DNA of 44,283 nt. Origin: Parcubacteria group bacterium GW2011_GWC2_48_17 (GTDB lineage: Bacteria; Patescibacteriota; Minisyncoccia; Phycocordibacterales; UBA10002). Location of the stretch: the NCBI GenBank assembly GCA_001003605.1, contig LCPL01000011.1, positions 1-44,283 on the forward strand. Direction: 5' to 3'. The notes beneath the pieces were generated by a model. That model saw only the letters and a list, made by a program, of their open reading frames with translations, did no database searches and was not told where the DNA came from. This document shows positions 19,631-28,424 of the stretch, piece by piece. The position numbers and the translations under genes were made by a program. Within the stretch, counting starts at the first letter, position 1; every line of letters begins with the position of its first letter.

Positions 19631-22072
19631 TTATTCCTCTGAATCTGGAATGGATTCGGCTACAGGAAGTTTAGAGCGCTTTTCGGGAACGGCATCAACC
19701 GGGGGCGCGGCATCTGCGAACGGTTCTCTTTCGGCCTTGAGGTTCTTTAAGATAAGGTCAACTTCGTTATTATCCGGGTTAGTTACTTTAAGATCCGTGA
19801 ACTCTCTGATTGCTTCAGCGTCACGCCCAAGCTTTTCGTAAGAGAGGCCGAGGAAATATTTCGCGTTTGCGTAGGATGGATTCAGCGCGACTGCTTTCTC
19901 CAAAGCGCTTGCCGCGCCACGAAAATCTTTGTCGTTAAATCGGAGGATTCCAAGCTGGAAAAACACGGATGCGTCATTCGGAGCGATTACCGATGCCGCT
20001 TCTACCGAAGATATGGCGGCTTTAATGTTTCCCTCCGCCGCTTCTATCTGCGATAGAAAGAAAATAGCCTCTGTGTAATTGTTTTTTTCTCGAAGGGCGA
20101 GTGCGATACTTTCACGCGCCTTTCCGTTATTACCCTTTGCCGCCTCAAGTCTGGCGATTGTAAGGTGGATAGCGGGACTTTTAGGGTTTAGCGTGAGGGC
20201 CTCGCTATAGGACGCAAGCGCGGCTTCATAAGACCCTTCTATTTTAAGCGGTACAACGGCCTCATATACGCGGCCGAGAGTCATGTGGTTTTCATAGTTT
20301 CTTCCATTTTGCGCGACTGCTTGCCGCGCGTTAAGAATGGCCGCGCTTAAAAGCTCTTGGAACTTTGTTCTCACTGATTCCGCGGATACTTTGGCTGGGT
20401 CGCTCCTTAGCACAGTATTCATTCTCATCAAGCTAAGCTCGGTAAGAAAACGGTAGTAAATATCGGTAGGAGCCATAGCCGCCGCGCGCGCGATTAGCCC
20501 TTCTGATTTGTCTATGCTTCCTTCCGTGTTGAATGAGATTACTCCTTGCTGAAACAAGACGGCCGCTATGTACTTTTGTACCACATCGTACCCGAGCGTA
20601 ATGCTCCCAATAAGTAGAAGGATAAGGACGAGCACGGATACGAAGCCCGCGCGCGGGTCGTTCGCGAAAGAAATAGTTTTAAGAGGCGCCTTGTGCAATA
20701 TGGCGAGAGAAGCGATAAAAAGTCCAGTGAAAATGAACGTCAGGGCAAAGATGGTGAGTGACGGAATATAAAAGATGGCGAATATCCAAAGAAATAGCGA
20801 GACGAGGAACGACGATGTAACAAGATACTGGGAAAGTTTATCGGAAAAATCAGAAAGAATTGCCTTGAAACCCGCGTAAAGAAACGCGAGAAAGAATGCG
20901 ACCCACGCGAGTACGCCTAAGATTCCTGTTGTAGCCAGGAATGTAGGTATGAGACCTACGCCGAAATTGAAATCAACATTCCAGAACACGGTGCTGTTGA
21001 TGCCATTCGGCTTATATTTCAACCACTCTGAAGCAAACTGGTTGGGCCCAGAGCCAAGAAGCGGGTCTTTGACTAACGTCTGACGAGATACATCGAAAGT
21101 GGCACCCCATGAAGGACGCACCTCGAGCTGTGAGATACCGAGCGACGCGCCAATCTTGCTTCCGATAAAGTTTCCAGCAAGTATAAAGATTACAGAAATG
21201 GCGAGAACCGCGAGAGAAGGAATCGGAAAGCGCCGAAATGGCAACGCGTTTTGAGGAACGGCGGTAGTCCCACCTTCGCTTGTCAACTCCTGCACTCTCG
21301 AGCGGCTGAATGAAATGGTGTACACCAGAAAGATAAGAGAGAACACGCCGAGAACGAACCATATCATTGAGAAATTAACGACGGCAAGGAAAAGAATTGA
21401 GAGCGCGAGTGTAATGTAGATGAGAGCTTTGAACAACTTGCCAAGTGAGAGAAATTCAATCGTAATAAGGGAAAGCAGGGCAGAAACTCCGAAGAAGATT
21501 CCTAGGTCGTTCCACTTTCCCACGGTGTTGGAAACCAAGTCGGTAAAAATGCCAAAAGAAAGAAAATCCGCGCCTAAAGCAAGGCGGAGTAAATGGAACA
21601 ACGCAACCAACAAAAAAGAGGCGAGAAACGCGATATAGCTCCAGAAGATTTGTTCCTTCGCGCGAAATATCACAGGAACGAGGAAAGTTAACACGGAAAG
21701 GACGAGTATGTTCAGCGCGGTACCAACTTCAAACCCTTGTCCAAGTAACGACGAAACTATTGACCCGGAAAGCAAACTGGAAATCGTGAAAATACACAGC
21801 ACGGCTGAAAGCGCGATGAGCATTGGGGAGTTTGGGACGACAAATCTGCCGTCTTTGAGCCTTGCTACAACCCATATACAGAAAGCCACAAGTACGAGAG
21901 CGAAAAGTAGTAGCGCTTTGCTAAACTGGATTGGAAATGAGAGAGCCGGTACAAAGAATATCGGCAGAAGAAAAACAAGAATAAAAAGACCCCACGAGGA
22001 AACTCGTTCGACTCCCCATTTGCTTTTTACTTCTCCGCCCGCCACATTGGCGCCAAAATCAGGTTTTGTCAT
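19631..22072 (-). CDS. O-antigen ligase-like membrane protein with TPR tail
   Basis: The N-terminal 500 residues hold about 12 membrane segments of the O-antigen ligase/polymerase (Wzy/WaaL) type, including the periplasmic loop GSGPNQFASEWLKYKPNG that carries the family's conserved residues. The C-terminal 300 residues are soluble tetratricopeptide repeats (e.g. YEAALASYSEALTLNPKSPAIHL, FRGAASALEKAVALNPSYANAKYFLGLSYEKLGRDAEAI). It probably transfers or polymerises surface glycans, or glycosylates pilins or S-layer. The start is the ATG at 22072; the frame extends 9 bp by TTG. A promoter sits at 22113-22140. Confidence 0.85.
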   Translation of the reverse strand: MTKPDFGANVAGGEVKSKWGVERVSSWGLFILVFLLPIFFVPALSFPIQFSKALLLFALVLVAFCIWVVARLKDGRFVVPNSPMLIALSAVLCIFTISSLLSGSIVSSLLGQGFEVGTALNILVLSVLTFLVPVIFRAKEQIFWSYIAFLASFLLVALFHLLRLALGADFLSFGIFTDLVSNTVGKWNDLGIFFGVSALLSLITIEFLSLGKLFKALIYITLALSILFLAVVNFSMIWFVLGVFSLIFLVYTISFSRSRVQELTSEGGTTAVPQNALPFRRFPIPSLAVLAISVIFILAGNFIGSKIGASLGISQLEVRPSWGATFDVSRQTLVKDPLLGSGPNQFASEWLKYKPNGINSTVFWNVDFNFGVGLIPTFLATTGILGVLAWVAFFLAFLYAGFKAILSDFSDKLSQYLVTSSFLVSLFLWIFAIFYIPSLTIFALTFIFTGLFIASLAILHKAPLKTISFANDPRAGFVSVLVLILLLIGSITLGYDVVQKYIAAVLFQQGVISFNTEGSIDKSEGLIARAAAMAPTDIYYRFLTELSLMRMNTVLRSDPAKVSAESVRTKFQELLSAAILNARQAVAQNGRNYENHMTLGRVYEAVVPLKIEGSYEAALASYSEALTLNPKSPAIHLTIARLEAAKGNNGKARESIALALREKNNYTEAIFFLSQIEAAEGNIKAAISSVEAASVIAPNDASVFFQLGILRFNDKDFRGAASALEKAVALNPSYANAKYFLGLSYEKLGRDAEAIREFTDLKVTNPDNNEVDLILKNLKAEREPFADAAPPVDAVPEKRSKLPVAESIPDSEE

Positions 22073-22112
22073 ATACAACAAAATTGATATTAAATGCTCT
22101 CCAATTCTCGTA

Positions 22113-22140
22113 AGTATAATCTTTTGAGGAAACAGCGCAA
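22113..22140 (-). promoter_or_regulatory. Promoter of the O-antigen-ligase-like gene
   Basis: Minus strand TTGCGC (22135-22140), a 16-bp spacer and TATACT (22113-22118). Confidence 0.6.
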
Positions 22141-22180
22141 TCTGTGCATAAGACTAGACAACATTGCGTGGTAGTCACGC

Positions 22181-22208
22181 AACAAAGCCCCGTTTCCGGG
22201 GCTTTGTT
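22181..22208 (-). terminator. rnpB terminator
   Basis: A 12-bp stem AACAAAGCCCCG/CGGGGCTTTGTT with a GAAA tetraloop (minus strand), just after the P1 helix of RNase P RNA. It is A/T-rich on both sides. Confidence 0.75.
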
Positions 22209-22213
22209 AACTT

Positions 22214-22963
22214 TCGATTTATACCTATAAGCCGAATTCTGTGCCGATTTTGCCCACCGAAGGTGGCGCAAAATTGAGCATCCTGATGAGTCTTCGAGGA
22301 AGGATTGTCTTCGAAATACCAAGGACGCTCAATTTTGTGGTTCGATTTGACCCACCACAGTGAGCCTGTCGAATCTGTATCCGCCTGCGGCGGACAAAAT
22401 TGACGGTAATCATTTATCTAGCCCAGCAATTGCTCACTGGGTCAAGCGGCACTGCCTCGTGCAAAGCGCGGAAAAACAAACTTTTCAAAGCACAGTGTCC
22501 AAAAATCCAAACAAAACACAATGTACCAAAGCACAAACGAAGAAGTGTTCGGGAGGTTTGGAATGTTTTGTGTTTTGCTTGGTTTTTTGTGTACGTCTGT
22601 GTTTTGTGTTTTGTTCCTCTGTGCTTTGCACAAGGCCACGGCCTTGCACTGAAGTAAGAATTTAGCCGTTTCAGCCGAGTCTTCGAGGCTGCCCTTCGAA
22701 GCTTTACGCGAAGAAGGACTGCGCTTTATAACTCGAATCGCCCTGCTCCGCATAAAGCTTCGCAGGGCGGTCTTGACCTTTCGGTCTCGACCGTCTCTGT
22801 TCGCATCTCGCGCCTTGCGGCGGACGGGCGTTACCCGCTACCATTCTCCGAGCCCCAGCTTTGACTCACGTTCCGTGGGTCAAAATTGGAGCTCGGCAGT
22901 GTTCGGACTTTCCTCACCAATCCGCTAGCTGGCTGATTGGTGCGATTACCCAGTATAAACCGG
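22214..22963 (-). ncRNA. rnpB: RNase P RNA, greatly enlarged
   Basis: The catalytic RNA that trims tRNA 5' ends. Conserved pieces in order on the minus strand: GAGGAAAGTCCG (22904-22915), GGGTAACGCCCG (22825-22836), ACAGAGAC, ACGGCTAAAT...GTGCAAGGCC, the P18 element CCAGTGAGCAATTGCTGGG (about 22422-22440), GATAAATGATTACC and ACAGAATTCGGCTTAT (22227-22242). P1 is an 11-bp pairing of CGGTTTATACT (22962-22952) with GGTATAAATCG (22225-22215). The length is about 750 nt, roughly double the usual. Extra sequence lies in the P16/P17 position (about 22455-22640) and the P19 position (about 22243-22400). Confidence 0.9.
22460..22640 (-). repeat. Inverted heptad-type arrays inside rnpB
   Basis: Plus-strand left arm CAAAGCA, CAGTGTC, CAAAAAT, CCAAACA, AAACACA; right arm GTGTTTT, GTGTTTT, GTTCCTC, TGTGCTT. 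They pair to a very long imperfect stem in place of P16/P17. Confidence 0.7.
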
Positions 22964-22968
22964 AATGT

Positions 22969-22997
22969 ATTGTACCCCAAAAAGAAGATACGGACAA
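22969..22997 (-). promoter_or_regulatory. rnpB promoter
   Basis: Minus strand TTGTCC (22992-22997), a 17-bp spacer and TACAAT (22969-22974); transcription would start at about 22963, exactly at the P1 helix. Confidence 0.75.
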
Positions 22998-22999
22998 CA

Positions 23000-23593
23000 T
23001 TACTTCAACGTAAGAACCGAGCCGATAGTGATGTCGTTTCTAGCTGCAGCGCCTCCTTTCATTTCCAAGACGTATGACGCTGCCTTCATTGGGGAAAATA
23101 CCGTCGGATATGTTTCTGGAGCTACGTTTTCTTTTATATCGACGACAATTAAGCATTTGTTTTCTTCTGCGTAGTTTCGCGCTGTGCCCTGTAGTGAACC
23201 GAGTTCTTGAGGTTCTACTACCGGGGTGCAGTCTGCGTCAGTCTGCGCGGGAGAAAGCCACACGATATCAATAGGAAACCGCATTCCACTCATCCATATG
23301 CCGTGATAGTCGCTTGTCTCAAACACGAATAACATGCCTTCATTGTCGTATATGCTTTCTCTACCCCCGAGGCCGAGTATCCTCTCCTCCTTTGTGGTGG
23401 CAAGTAAAACAGGAATGGAAACTTTGCCAAAAGAAAGAGTCACACTCTTTTGCCCGGTATCATTTCCCGCGGAAAATTCGCCAGCGGCATTATCGGGCAC
23501 GGACACAGCTGGAGCCTCCGCCCGATTCTGCATTCCAAGCAGAACAAAAAGACCAAGAGTGATACCTAAACCAATTAGAATAATGTGTCGCAT
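23000..23593 (-). CDS. DUF192 protein with N-terminal membrane anchor
   Basis: 197 aa. Residues 4-22 form a signal anchor, then a linker of about 30 residues, then a complete DUF192 domain from about residue 53: VSIPVLLATTKEERILGLGGR, GMLFVFETSDYHGIWMSGMRFPIDIVWLS, VVDIKENVAPETYP and YVLEMKGGAAARNDITIGSVL. The family's biochemical role is unknown; the anchored form is probably outside the membrane. Its stop lies 2 bp from the rnpB -35 box, so the two are separate units. Confidence 0.85.
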   Translation of the reverse strand: MRHIILIGLGITLGLFVLLGMQNRAEAPAVSVPDNAAGEFSAGNDTGQKSVTLSFGKVSIPVLLATTKEERILGLGGRESIYDNEGMLFVFETSDYHGIWMSGMRFPIDIVWLSPAQTDADCTPVVEPQELGSLQGTARNYAEENKCLIVVDIKENVAPETYPTVFSPMKAASYVLEMKGGAAARNDITIGSVLTLK

Positions 23594-23645
23594 TAGCCAA
23601 TTATATATGCTGTGACGCTAGAAACCTAAAAAACATTTACACCGA

Positions 23646-23679
23646 GAAAAAAAGCGTCCCGAGCCGATCTCGGGACGCT
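23646..23679 (-). terminator. Terminator of the 69-aa gene
   Basis: Minus strand AGCGTCCCGAG/CTCGGGACGCT around ATCGG followed by TTTTTTT, a strong intrinsic terminator. Confidence 0.9.
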
Positions 23680-23695
23680 GTGTTTGTGTGACGAG

Positions 23696-23905
23696 TTATT
23701 CGAACCCGTCCGGATGTTCGTGTTCGTTGGTATCATACGCCTCTTGGTTTTGATACAACCTGTCAAGGCCGGACCAAAACCCGGTTGGCGGTCTTTCCCG
23801 CTGCGATTTCTCTTCCCGAGCAATCGCTTGCCAATCAAACTCTGTTGCCACAGAGCGTACCCTTCGGAGGCCATTTCTTGGCCGAACGACACACAGCTTT
23901 GCCAT
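23696..23905 (-). CDS. Hypothetical 69-aa protein
   Basis: Not recognised. It is hydrophilic: a basic N-terminus (MAKLCVVRPRNGLRRVRSVATEFDWQAIAREEKSQRERPP), then WSGLDRLYQNQ and an acidic tail ending EHEHPDGFE. No cysteine pairs or membrane segment. The support for it being real is position: it starts 35 bp after the previous gene, and a strong terminator lies 16 bp past its stop. An overlapping longer frame has implausible composition. Confidence 0.5.
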   Translation of the reverse strand: MAKLCVVRPRNGLRRVRSVATEFDWQAIAREEKSQRERPPTGFWSGLDRLYQNQEAYDTNEHEHPDGFE

Positions 23906-23939
23906 GCCGACGCAAGAATACCACGCCGCGCAAAAAGAG

Positions 23940-24761
23940 TCATTTCATTTTTTGATGCAAAACCAGAAAAATCCAGAGTCGGAGTGGAATAAGCGTAAAC
24001 AGGAACCACAAAATCCAAAACCACAACGGAAGACCCAGCGCCGATAAATTAAGAAAGGGAGCGTCAAGGTACACCCATTCGCGGGCGATTGCATTCGGAA
24101 GCTCATAAGAGATGGCCGCGATTAGCGCTGTTAAAACAAGAATGAGCGCGTAATGCCCTGGATGGCGGATGTGGAACTTTATTTTTACCATTGCCGCCAG
24201 AATCCAAATAATCGAGATAATGATTGCGACAGGCGCTCCTATTTCCGGCCCGATGCCTATTGCTCCTTTTACGATAACTCCTATCATGGCCAAGAAAATT
24301 AAAGGCTCAAGCACATCAAAAAAATCGTGCCGTCGTGTCTCCGGACGCCTCTCGAACCGAAGAGGTTCTCCAAAATAACTGGACAAAAAATAGAGCAGTT
24401 CTAGCGTGGCAAGGCCGCCGAATGGATAAAGCCCGAGCCACACGAAAAGGAGCGCAAATCCTTTGTAAAAAGGATAGAACCAAAGATGCATATTCAGGCC
24501 GAATTGGTCTCCAAGAAATAACGTGCCGGCAAGAGCCGCGTAGAACAGTGCAAAGAGTCGCGGCTTGTTGTGGAACAGCCAGACTGAACTCTTCTCCTTG
24601 TAATTAATCATTCCGAATGCAAGCCAGAAACAAAGCACGAATCCGCCGTACCAAAATGGAAACCCTTTGAATCCCGCGAACGCGGAAACAATCCAGCCTA
24701 CGCTTGCGATTAGAATGGCAACGCGCGAATAGAGAAATTTCTGCTCTTTAGAGAGTCGCAT
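23940..24761 (-). CDS. Multi-spanning membrane protein of unknown function
   Basis: 273 aa from the ATG at 24761 (MRLSKEQKFLYSRVAIL); the frame upstream of it is non-coding in character. About eight hydrophobic helices. Between helices 4 and 5 is a charged loop (YFGEPLRFERRPETRRHDFFD). It ends WILWFLFTLIPLRLWIFLVLHQKMK. No motif ties it to a family I know. It is divergent from the hydroxylase-like gene at 24883. Confidence 0.7.
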   Translation of the reverse strand: MRLSKEQKFLYSRVAILIASVGWIVSAFAGFKGFPFWYGGFVLCFWLAFGMINYKEKSSVWLFHNKPRLFALFYAALAGTLFLGDQFGLNMHLWFYPFYKGFALLFVWLGLYPFGGLATLELLYFLSSYFGEPLRFERRPETRRHDFFDVLEPLIFLAMIGVIVKGAIGIGPEIGAPVAIIISIIWILAAMVKIKFHIRHPGHYALILVLTALIAAISYELPNAIAREWVYLDAPFLNLSALGLPLWFWILWFLFTLIPLRLWIFLVLHQKMK

Positions 24762-24882
24762 ATGGGTATTGTAGCAAAATGTCTCAAAAAGAGGACTGGG
24801 CGTTACAAACAGAGTATACTTACACAAGTGTTCTTTGATTTCTGGTTAGTGAGATAGTGAACCTCAACCCCTTTATAGCATT

Positions 24883-25479
24883 ATGTTGATTACTATAGTC
24901 CTGACTGCCCTCTTTGCCATCCCATACGCGTCCTTTTTCGAATGGACCCTGCATAGGTTTTTGATGCATCGGCCAATCGGAAGATTCGATTACGCTTATA
25001 AGGCGCACGCACTGGTGCATCACCGCATATTCAAGGCAGACCATACCTACCACCTCATGAAAGAAGAAGACAAGCGCACTATTCCCATGGCGTGGTGGAA
25101 CGGATTTGCGCTTGTCCTCATATCCGGCATACCTTTTGACCTCATCGGCTGGTATCTCGGAACATGGGCCGTTCCCATCACGGCCGCTTTGACCATCTAC
25201 GCTTACTACGGAGTATACGAATACCTGCACTGGTGCATGCACCTTCCGAAAAGACGGGGTGTGGAGCGCACGGGGGTTTTCTTTCGGCTAAACGGACATC
25301 ATGTCCTCCACCATAGGTACATGGGGAAAAACTTCAATGTAGTTCTGCCGCTTGCTGACCTTTGTCTTGGGACTTTGCTCCTCCGCTCAAAAGTTGCATT
25401 CGCGCAAGTGAAAGGCGACACGGTACCGAATCTGCAGCCGCGCGAACATACGCGGCGCGATATGTTTGTTTCCGTTTGA
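24883..25479 (+). CDS. Fatty acid hydroxylase / sterol desaturase-like enzyme
   Basis: A membrane di-iron oxygenase fold, 198 aa with four hydrophobic segments. The histidine clusters are HRFLMH (residues 24-29), HALVHH (43-48), HWCMH (near 116) and HHVLHH (near 139), as in the fatty acid hydroxylase superfamily (also bacterial beta-carotene hydroxylases). It should hydroxylate a lipid or carotenoid with O2; the substrate is unknown and no carotenoid genes are near. An oxygen-dependent enzyme is notable in a group mostly regarded as fermentative. Confidence 0.85.
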   Translation: MLITIVLTALFAIPYASFFEWTLHRFLMHRPIGRFDYAYKAHALVHHRIFKADHTYHLMKEEDKRTIPMAWWNGFALVLISGIPFDLIGWYLGTWAVPITAALTIYAYYGVYEYLHWCMHLPKRRGVERTGVFFRLNGHHVLHHRYMGKNFNVVLPLADLCLGTLLLRSKVAFAQVKGDTVPNLQPREHTRRDMFVSV

Positions 25480-25518
25480 AGTCGCCCGCGGAAACGCGAA
25501 GCGTACAGACAAAACCGA

Positions 25519-25546
25519 AAGGCCGAGATGACATCTTGGCCTTTTT
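25519..25546. terminator. Terminator between convergent genes
   Basis: AAGGCC and AGAT/ATCT, GGCCTT form a hairpin followed by TTTTTC; serves the hydroxylase-like gene. Confidence 0.65.
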
Positions 25547-25552
25547 CTTTAC

Positions 25553-26668
25553 CTAAAGCACAATGAGCTTTTTCGTCACCTTTTCCGTCAAATTCACATT
25601 TCCTTTCTTCGTAAGTATGAGTGCGTCTTCAATACGCACTCCCCCAACACTCGGGATGTAGATACCGGGTTCGCAGGTGATGACTGCCCCAGCCTGTAGT
25701 TTTCCCTTGCTTCCATTGTAATGTGAAGCGACTGGGAGTTCGTGTACCTCCGTGCCGATTCCGTGTCCGGTGCTGTGCGTAAAATATCTCCCGAATCCCC
25801 GCCTTGCCAAATAGCTGCGACACACCGCATCCAGTTCCTGTCCGGTTATGCCAGCTTTCGCCTTCTTGCACCCAAGCTCTTGCGCAATTCTCCCAGCTTC
25901 ATACATTTTAAAAAGCCGCGGAGCTATTTTCCCCACAGCAACAGTCCTTGTCATATCCGAAACATATCCTTTATAGCGCACTCCGAAGTCAATTGTGATA
26001 AGTTCTCCCTCCCGTATCTTTTTCTCCGTTGGTTCCGCGTGCGGAAACGCCCCATTTTTCCCTGAAGAAACGATTATAGGAAACGCGAGATTGTCCGCTC
26101 CTTCTTCAAGACAAAGTGATTCGAGCTTCCGCGCAATTTCCTTCTCTGTCATTCCAACTTGAATGAATGGAATGAGTTTTGTAAACGAATGGCAAGCGAT
26201 TTTAGCGGCTTTAGAAAGAAGCTTCAGCTCTTCTTTTTCCTTCACAATCCTAAGTTCCTGCAAGATGTGTTTTCGTGACGAGAAAACAACTGGAGAAAGT
26301 TCTTTTCGTAAATCCTCCACTGCACTGTACGGCGTAACCGTTCCATCGAATAAAATGTGTTTTACTTTGTGCCACTTCACAAACCGGCGCAGTATTCTAG
26401 ATGATGAATTCGTTTGAGAAGTAATGAATATCTTATATCCTTTCGCTTCCTTCTTGCTTTGCGCCGTATACCGTCCGTCAGCTATTAAAAATCGTTTTGT
26501 TCGGGTTATCAAAAGAATTGACCACGTTCCCGTAAACCCCGAAAGCCACTCCGTTGCCGGCTGTCCGCTTCCCTCGCTGTTCCACACCAAAAGCGCATTA
26601 GCCTTTTCCGCTTTCAATACCAATAACACCTTTTTAACTCTGGTTCGCATGCGCACAACTGCCAACAT
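25553..26668 (-). CDS. M24 family Xaa-Pro aminopeptidase
   Basis: 371 aa. The N-terminal creatinase-like domain (1-135) is followed by the pita-bread metallopeptidase domain with its ligands in order: the aspartates in ITIDFGVRYKGYVSDMTRT, the histidine in HSTGHGIGTEVHELP and the glutamates in TCEPGIYIPSVGG and GGVRIEDALIL. It removes N-terminal residues before proline, using two metal ions, in the cytosol. A start at 26650 (MRTRVKK) is an alternative. A perfect palindrome lies just upstream. Confidence 0.92.
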   Translation of the reverse strand: MLAVVRMRTRVKKVLLVLKAEKANALLVWNSEGSGQPATEWLSGFTGTWSILLITRTKRFLIADGRYTAQSKKEAKGYKIFITSQTNSSSRILRRFVKWHKVKHILFDGTVTPYSAVEDLRKELSPVVFSSRKHILQELRIVKEKEELKLLSKAAKIACHSFTKLIPFIQVGMTEKEIARKLESLCLEEGADNLAFPIIVSSGKNGAFPHAEPTEKKIREGELITIDFGVRYKGYVSDMTRTVAVGKIAPRLFKMYEAGRIAQELGCKKAKAGITGQELDAVCRSYLARRGFGRYFTHSTGHGIGTEVHELPVASHYNGSKGKLQAGAVITCEPGIYIPSVGGVRIEDALILTKKGNVNLTEKVTKKLIVL

Positions 26669-26672
26669 TTAA

Positions 26673-26710
26673 CATCTATTCCAATGTTCCTAGGAACATT
26701 GGAATAGATG
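26673..26710. repeat. Perfect 38-bp palindrome
   Basis: CATCTATTCCAATGTTCCT is followed by its exact reverse complement, centre CTAG, no loop. It sits between the peptidase start and the methyltransferase stop. No T-run. Confidence 0.9.
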
Positions 26711-26723
26711 CGACCATGCTATT

Positions 26724-27272
26724 TTAGTTTATCCCATACACCCATAACGGCGGGATGTTTCTAAACACGAACGATATCTTTCGTACGGGGAGACTTTTGT
26801 ACGCGCGCTTCATGAACGGAGGATTATAGGTGAAAAATCTGAAGATCGTATTGTTTGAGGTGTGCCTCCGAATGGACAGAAAAAGCTCTTTTCTCACGGG
26901 TTCGGGTAATGAAAACGGAAGGCCGGAGATAATCAGACCGACTTTTTCAATGCGGTGCTTCGCAAGAAACGAATCCAATAAATGGGCGCTCGCGCGTTCA
27001 ATGATGACTTTGCCCCCAAATTGCTCGCGCAACATTGTGACATACGACTCTTCAACCTCAAGCAAAAGGACTGTAGTGTCTGGCTTGCATCGTTTCAGGA
27101 TTTCCTTAGTAAATACTCCGGTTCCAGGACCGAGTTCCACTACAGAAGTGACGGTAGAAAAATCAATGCCGTCAAGCATTGCTTTGCTCGCGCGATAGGA
27201 ACTCGGAATAAGCGAAGCATTTTGCAGGGGACGGAGAAGGAAATTTAAGGCAAATTGAAGTTTATTTTTCAT
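26724..27272 (-). CDS. SAM-dependent methyltransferase, phospholipid-/rRNA-dimethylase-like
   Basis: 182 aa from the ATG at 27272 (MKNKLQFALNFL). Motif I VVELGPGTGVFTKEIL binds S-adenosylmethionine, an acidic strand LLLEVEESY follows, and motif IV reads SGLPFSLPEPVRKELF. The overall fold is that of the PmtA-type phospholipid N-methyltransferases and the KsgA family; the SGLPF motif favours the phospholipid type. The lipid substrate is unproven. Translation further upstream is unlikely, as the region is not protein-like. Confidence 0.75.
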   Translation of the reverse strand: MKNKLQFALNFLLRPLQNASLIPSSYRASKAMLDGIDFSTVTSVVELGPGTGVFTKEILKRCKPDTTVLLLEVEESYVTMLREQFGGKVIIERASAHLLDSFLAKHRIEKVGLIISGLPFSLPEPVRKELFLSIRRHTSNNTIFRFFTYNPPFMKRAYKSLPVRKISFVFRNIPPLWVYGIN

Positions 27273-27342
27273 GTTTCCAAGACTAGAACTCACCCCAAAA
27301 CCCATCACCTGCACCAACTAGCCAATCTATATACTTAACATC

Positions 27343-27370
27343 GCTCCACTTTACTTGGGTAAAGTGGAGC
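27343..27370 (-). terminator. 12-bp perfect hairpin after the deaminase gene
   Basis: GCTCCACTTTAC and GTAAAGTGGAGC around TTGG, 13 bp beyond the stop. It lacks a T-run, so it may instead stabilise the mRNA end. Confidence 0.55.
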
Positions 27371-27382
27371 TGGATGGATTCG

Positions 27383-28417
27383 CTACTTTTTTGGAGACTT
27401 AACTCTCTGTTTGCTTCCATTATTCCTCGGGCGTATGAAAGTCCCCTCAAACGCCCACCGCATGCACTGCGCAAGTTCCTTCTCGTTCATGATGCCGCGC
27501 GCGAGCAGGAATTCCTCCTCTTTAAGGACACTCGTGCGATACATTTCCGGCCCGTCAGTGTTGATAGTAAATCGCACGCCGTTATCAATAAACGCGCGGA
27601 TGGTTGCATACAGCTCCTCCACGCTTTTGAGAATGCTATTGCAAAGATTGGAGGTGGGACACACCTCCAGAATGATTTTCTGCCGCGCAATTTCTTTGAG
27701 CAGTTTCTTGTTCTGTGCGGCGATAAGGCCGTGTCCGATTCGGTCCGGTTTCAAAACACGCACGACATACTCAAGTTCTCTCATGTTCCCGGTCTCCCCC
27801 GCATGGATGGTAATTCCAAGGCCAGCTTTCTTCGCGCGTGTAATGAGCGGCGCGTGCGCCGCCATGGAAAATGTCTTGCGGTCAGGCCCGGCGATATCAA
27901 TGCCGACGATGCCGTCGGACATGTAACGGATGGCCTTATCGGCGGTAATAGCATTTTGAGCCGGTGTAAACGAACGGTCTAAGGAAATGATGAGACCCGC
28001 ATTTACTTGCGGATATTCCACTATTGCTCTTCGCATCCCCCAGAGCGCGGCAAGAATGATAAGGTCTAGGTCGCGCTCGCCGGTGCGGTTGCGCTTCATC
28101 GGGCTAAAGCGAAGTTCCTGCAACACGAGATTACATTTGCGATAGCCGCCGCCGATAACAGCGTGTACCGCCTCTTCAATGGCCTCCGGTGACGACTGGA
28201 TGAGCTCCGTCCAGTGGTAATAATTCTTATCCATCTGGTCCAAACTGAGATTCTTTTTTTCCGGAGTAACGGTAATCATTTCTTCAAAATCCCAGTAATC
28301 TTTTACCGGAAGTTTGATTCCCTGTCGGTGTGCGATGGTCCACATGATGACCGGGTCCACGGCGGCACCGAGGTGGGTATGGAGTTCTGCTCGGGGAGTT
28401 GTGGTTCTTTGAGACAT
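27383..28417 (-). CDS. Adenosine deaminase family protein
   Basis: 344 aa TIM-barrel amidohydrolase that converts (deoxy)adenosine to (deoxy)inosine with one zinc. Metal and catalytic residues: ELHTHLG (H13, H15), the ITIHAGET histidine and glutamate, DRIGHG, and the NTDGP aspartate (usually NTDDP, here D to G at the second position). The C-terminal tail is basic. With the following guaA and guaB-like genes it forms a leftward purine-salvage cluster. Upstream lies a long GTAG heptad array. Confidence 0.9.
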   Translation of the reverse strand: MSQRTTTPRAELHTHLGAAVDPVIMWTIAHRQGIKLPVKDYWDFEEMITVTPEKKNLSLDQMDKNYYHWTELIQSSPEAIEEAVHAVIGGGYRKCNLVLQELRFSPMKRNRTGERDLDLIILAALWGMRRAIVEYPQVNAGLIISLDRSFTPAQNAITADKAIRYMSDGIVGIDIAGPDRKTFSMAAHAPLITRAKKAGLGITIHAGETGNMRELEYVVRVLKPDRIGHGLIAAQNKKLLKEIARQKIILEVCPTSNLCNSILKSVEELYATIRAFIDNGVRFTINTDGPEMYRTSVLKEEEFLLARGIMNEKELAQCMRWAFEGTFIRPRNNGSKQRVKSPKK

Positions 28418-28424
28418 GAGATGA

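Noticed and set aside
22059-22753. Several 60-100 aa frames across 22.06-22.75 kb
   Set aside because: They overlap the RNase P RNA and its repeat inserts.
22952-22980. TATACT/TTGGGG as the rnpB promoter
   Set aside because: This TATACT pairs as P1 of the RNA; the upstream TTGTCC-17-TACAAT fits the RNA 5' end.
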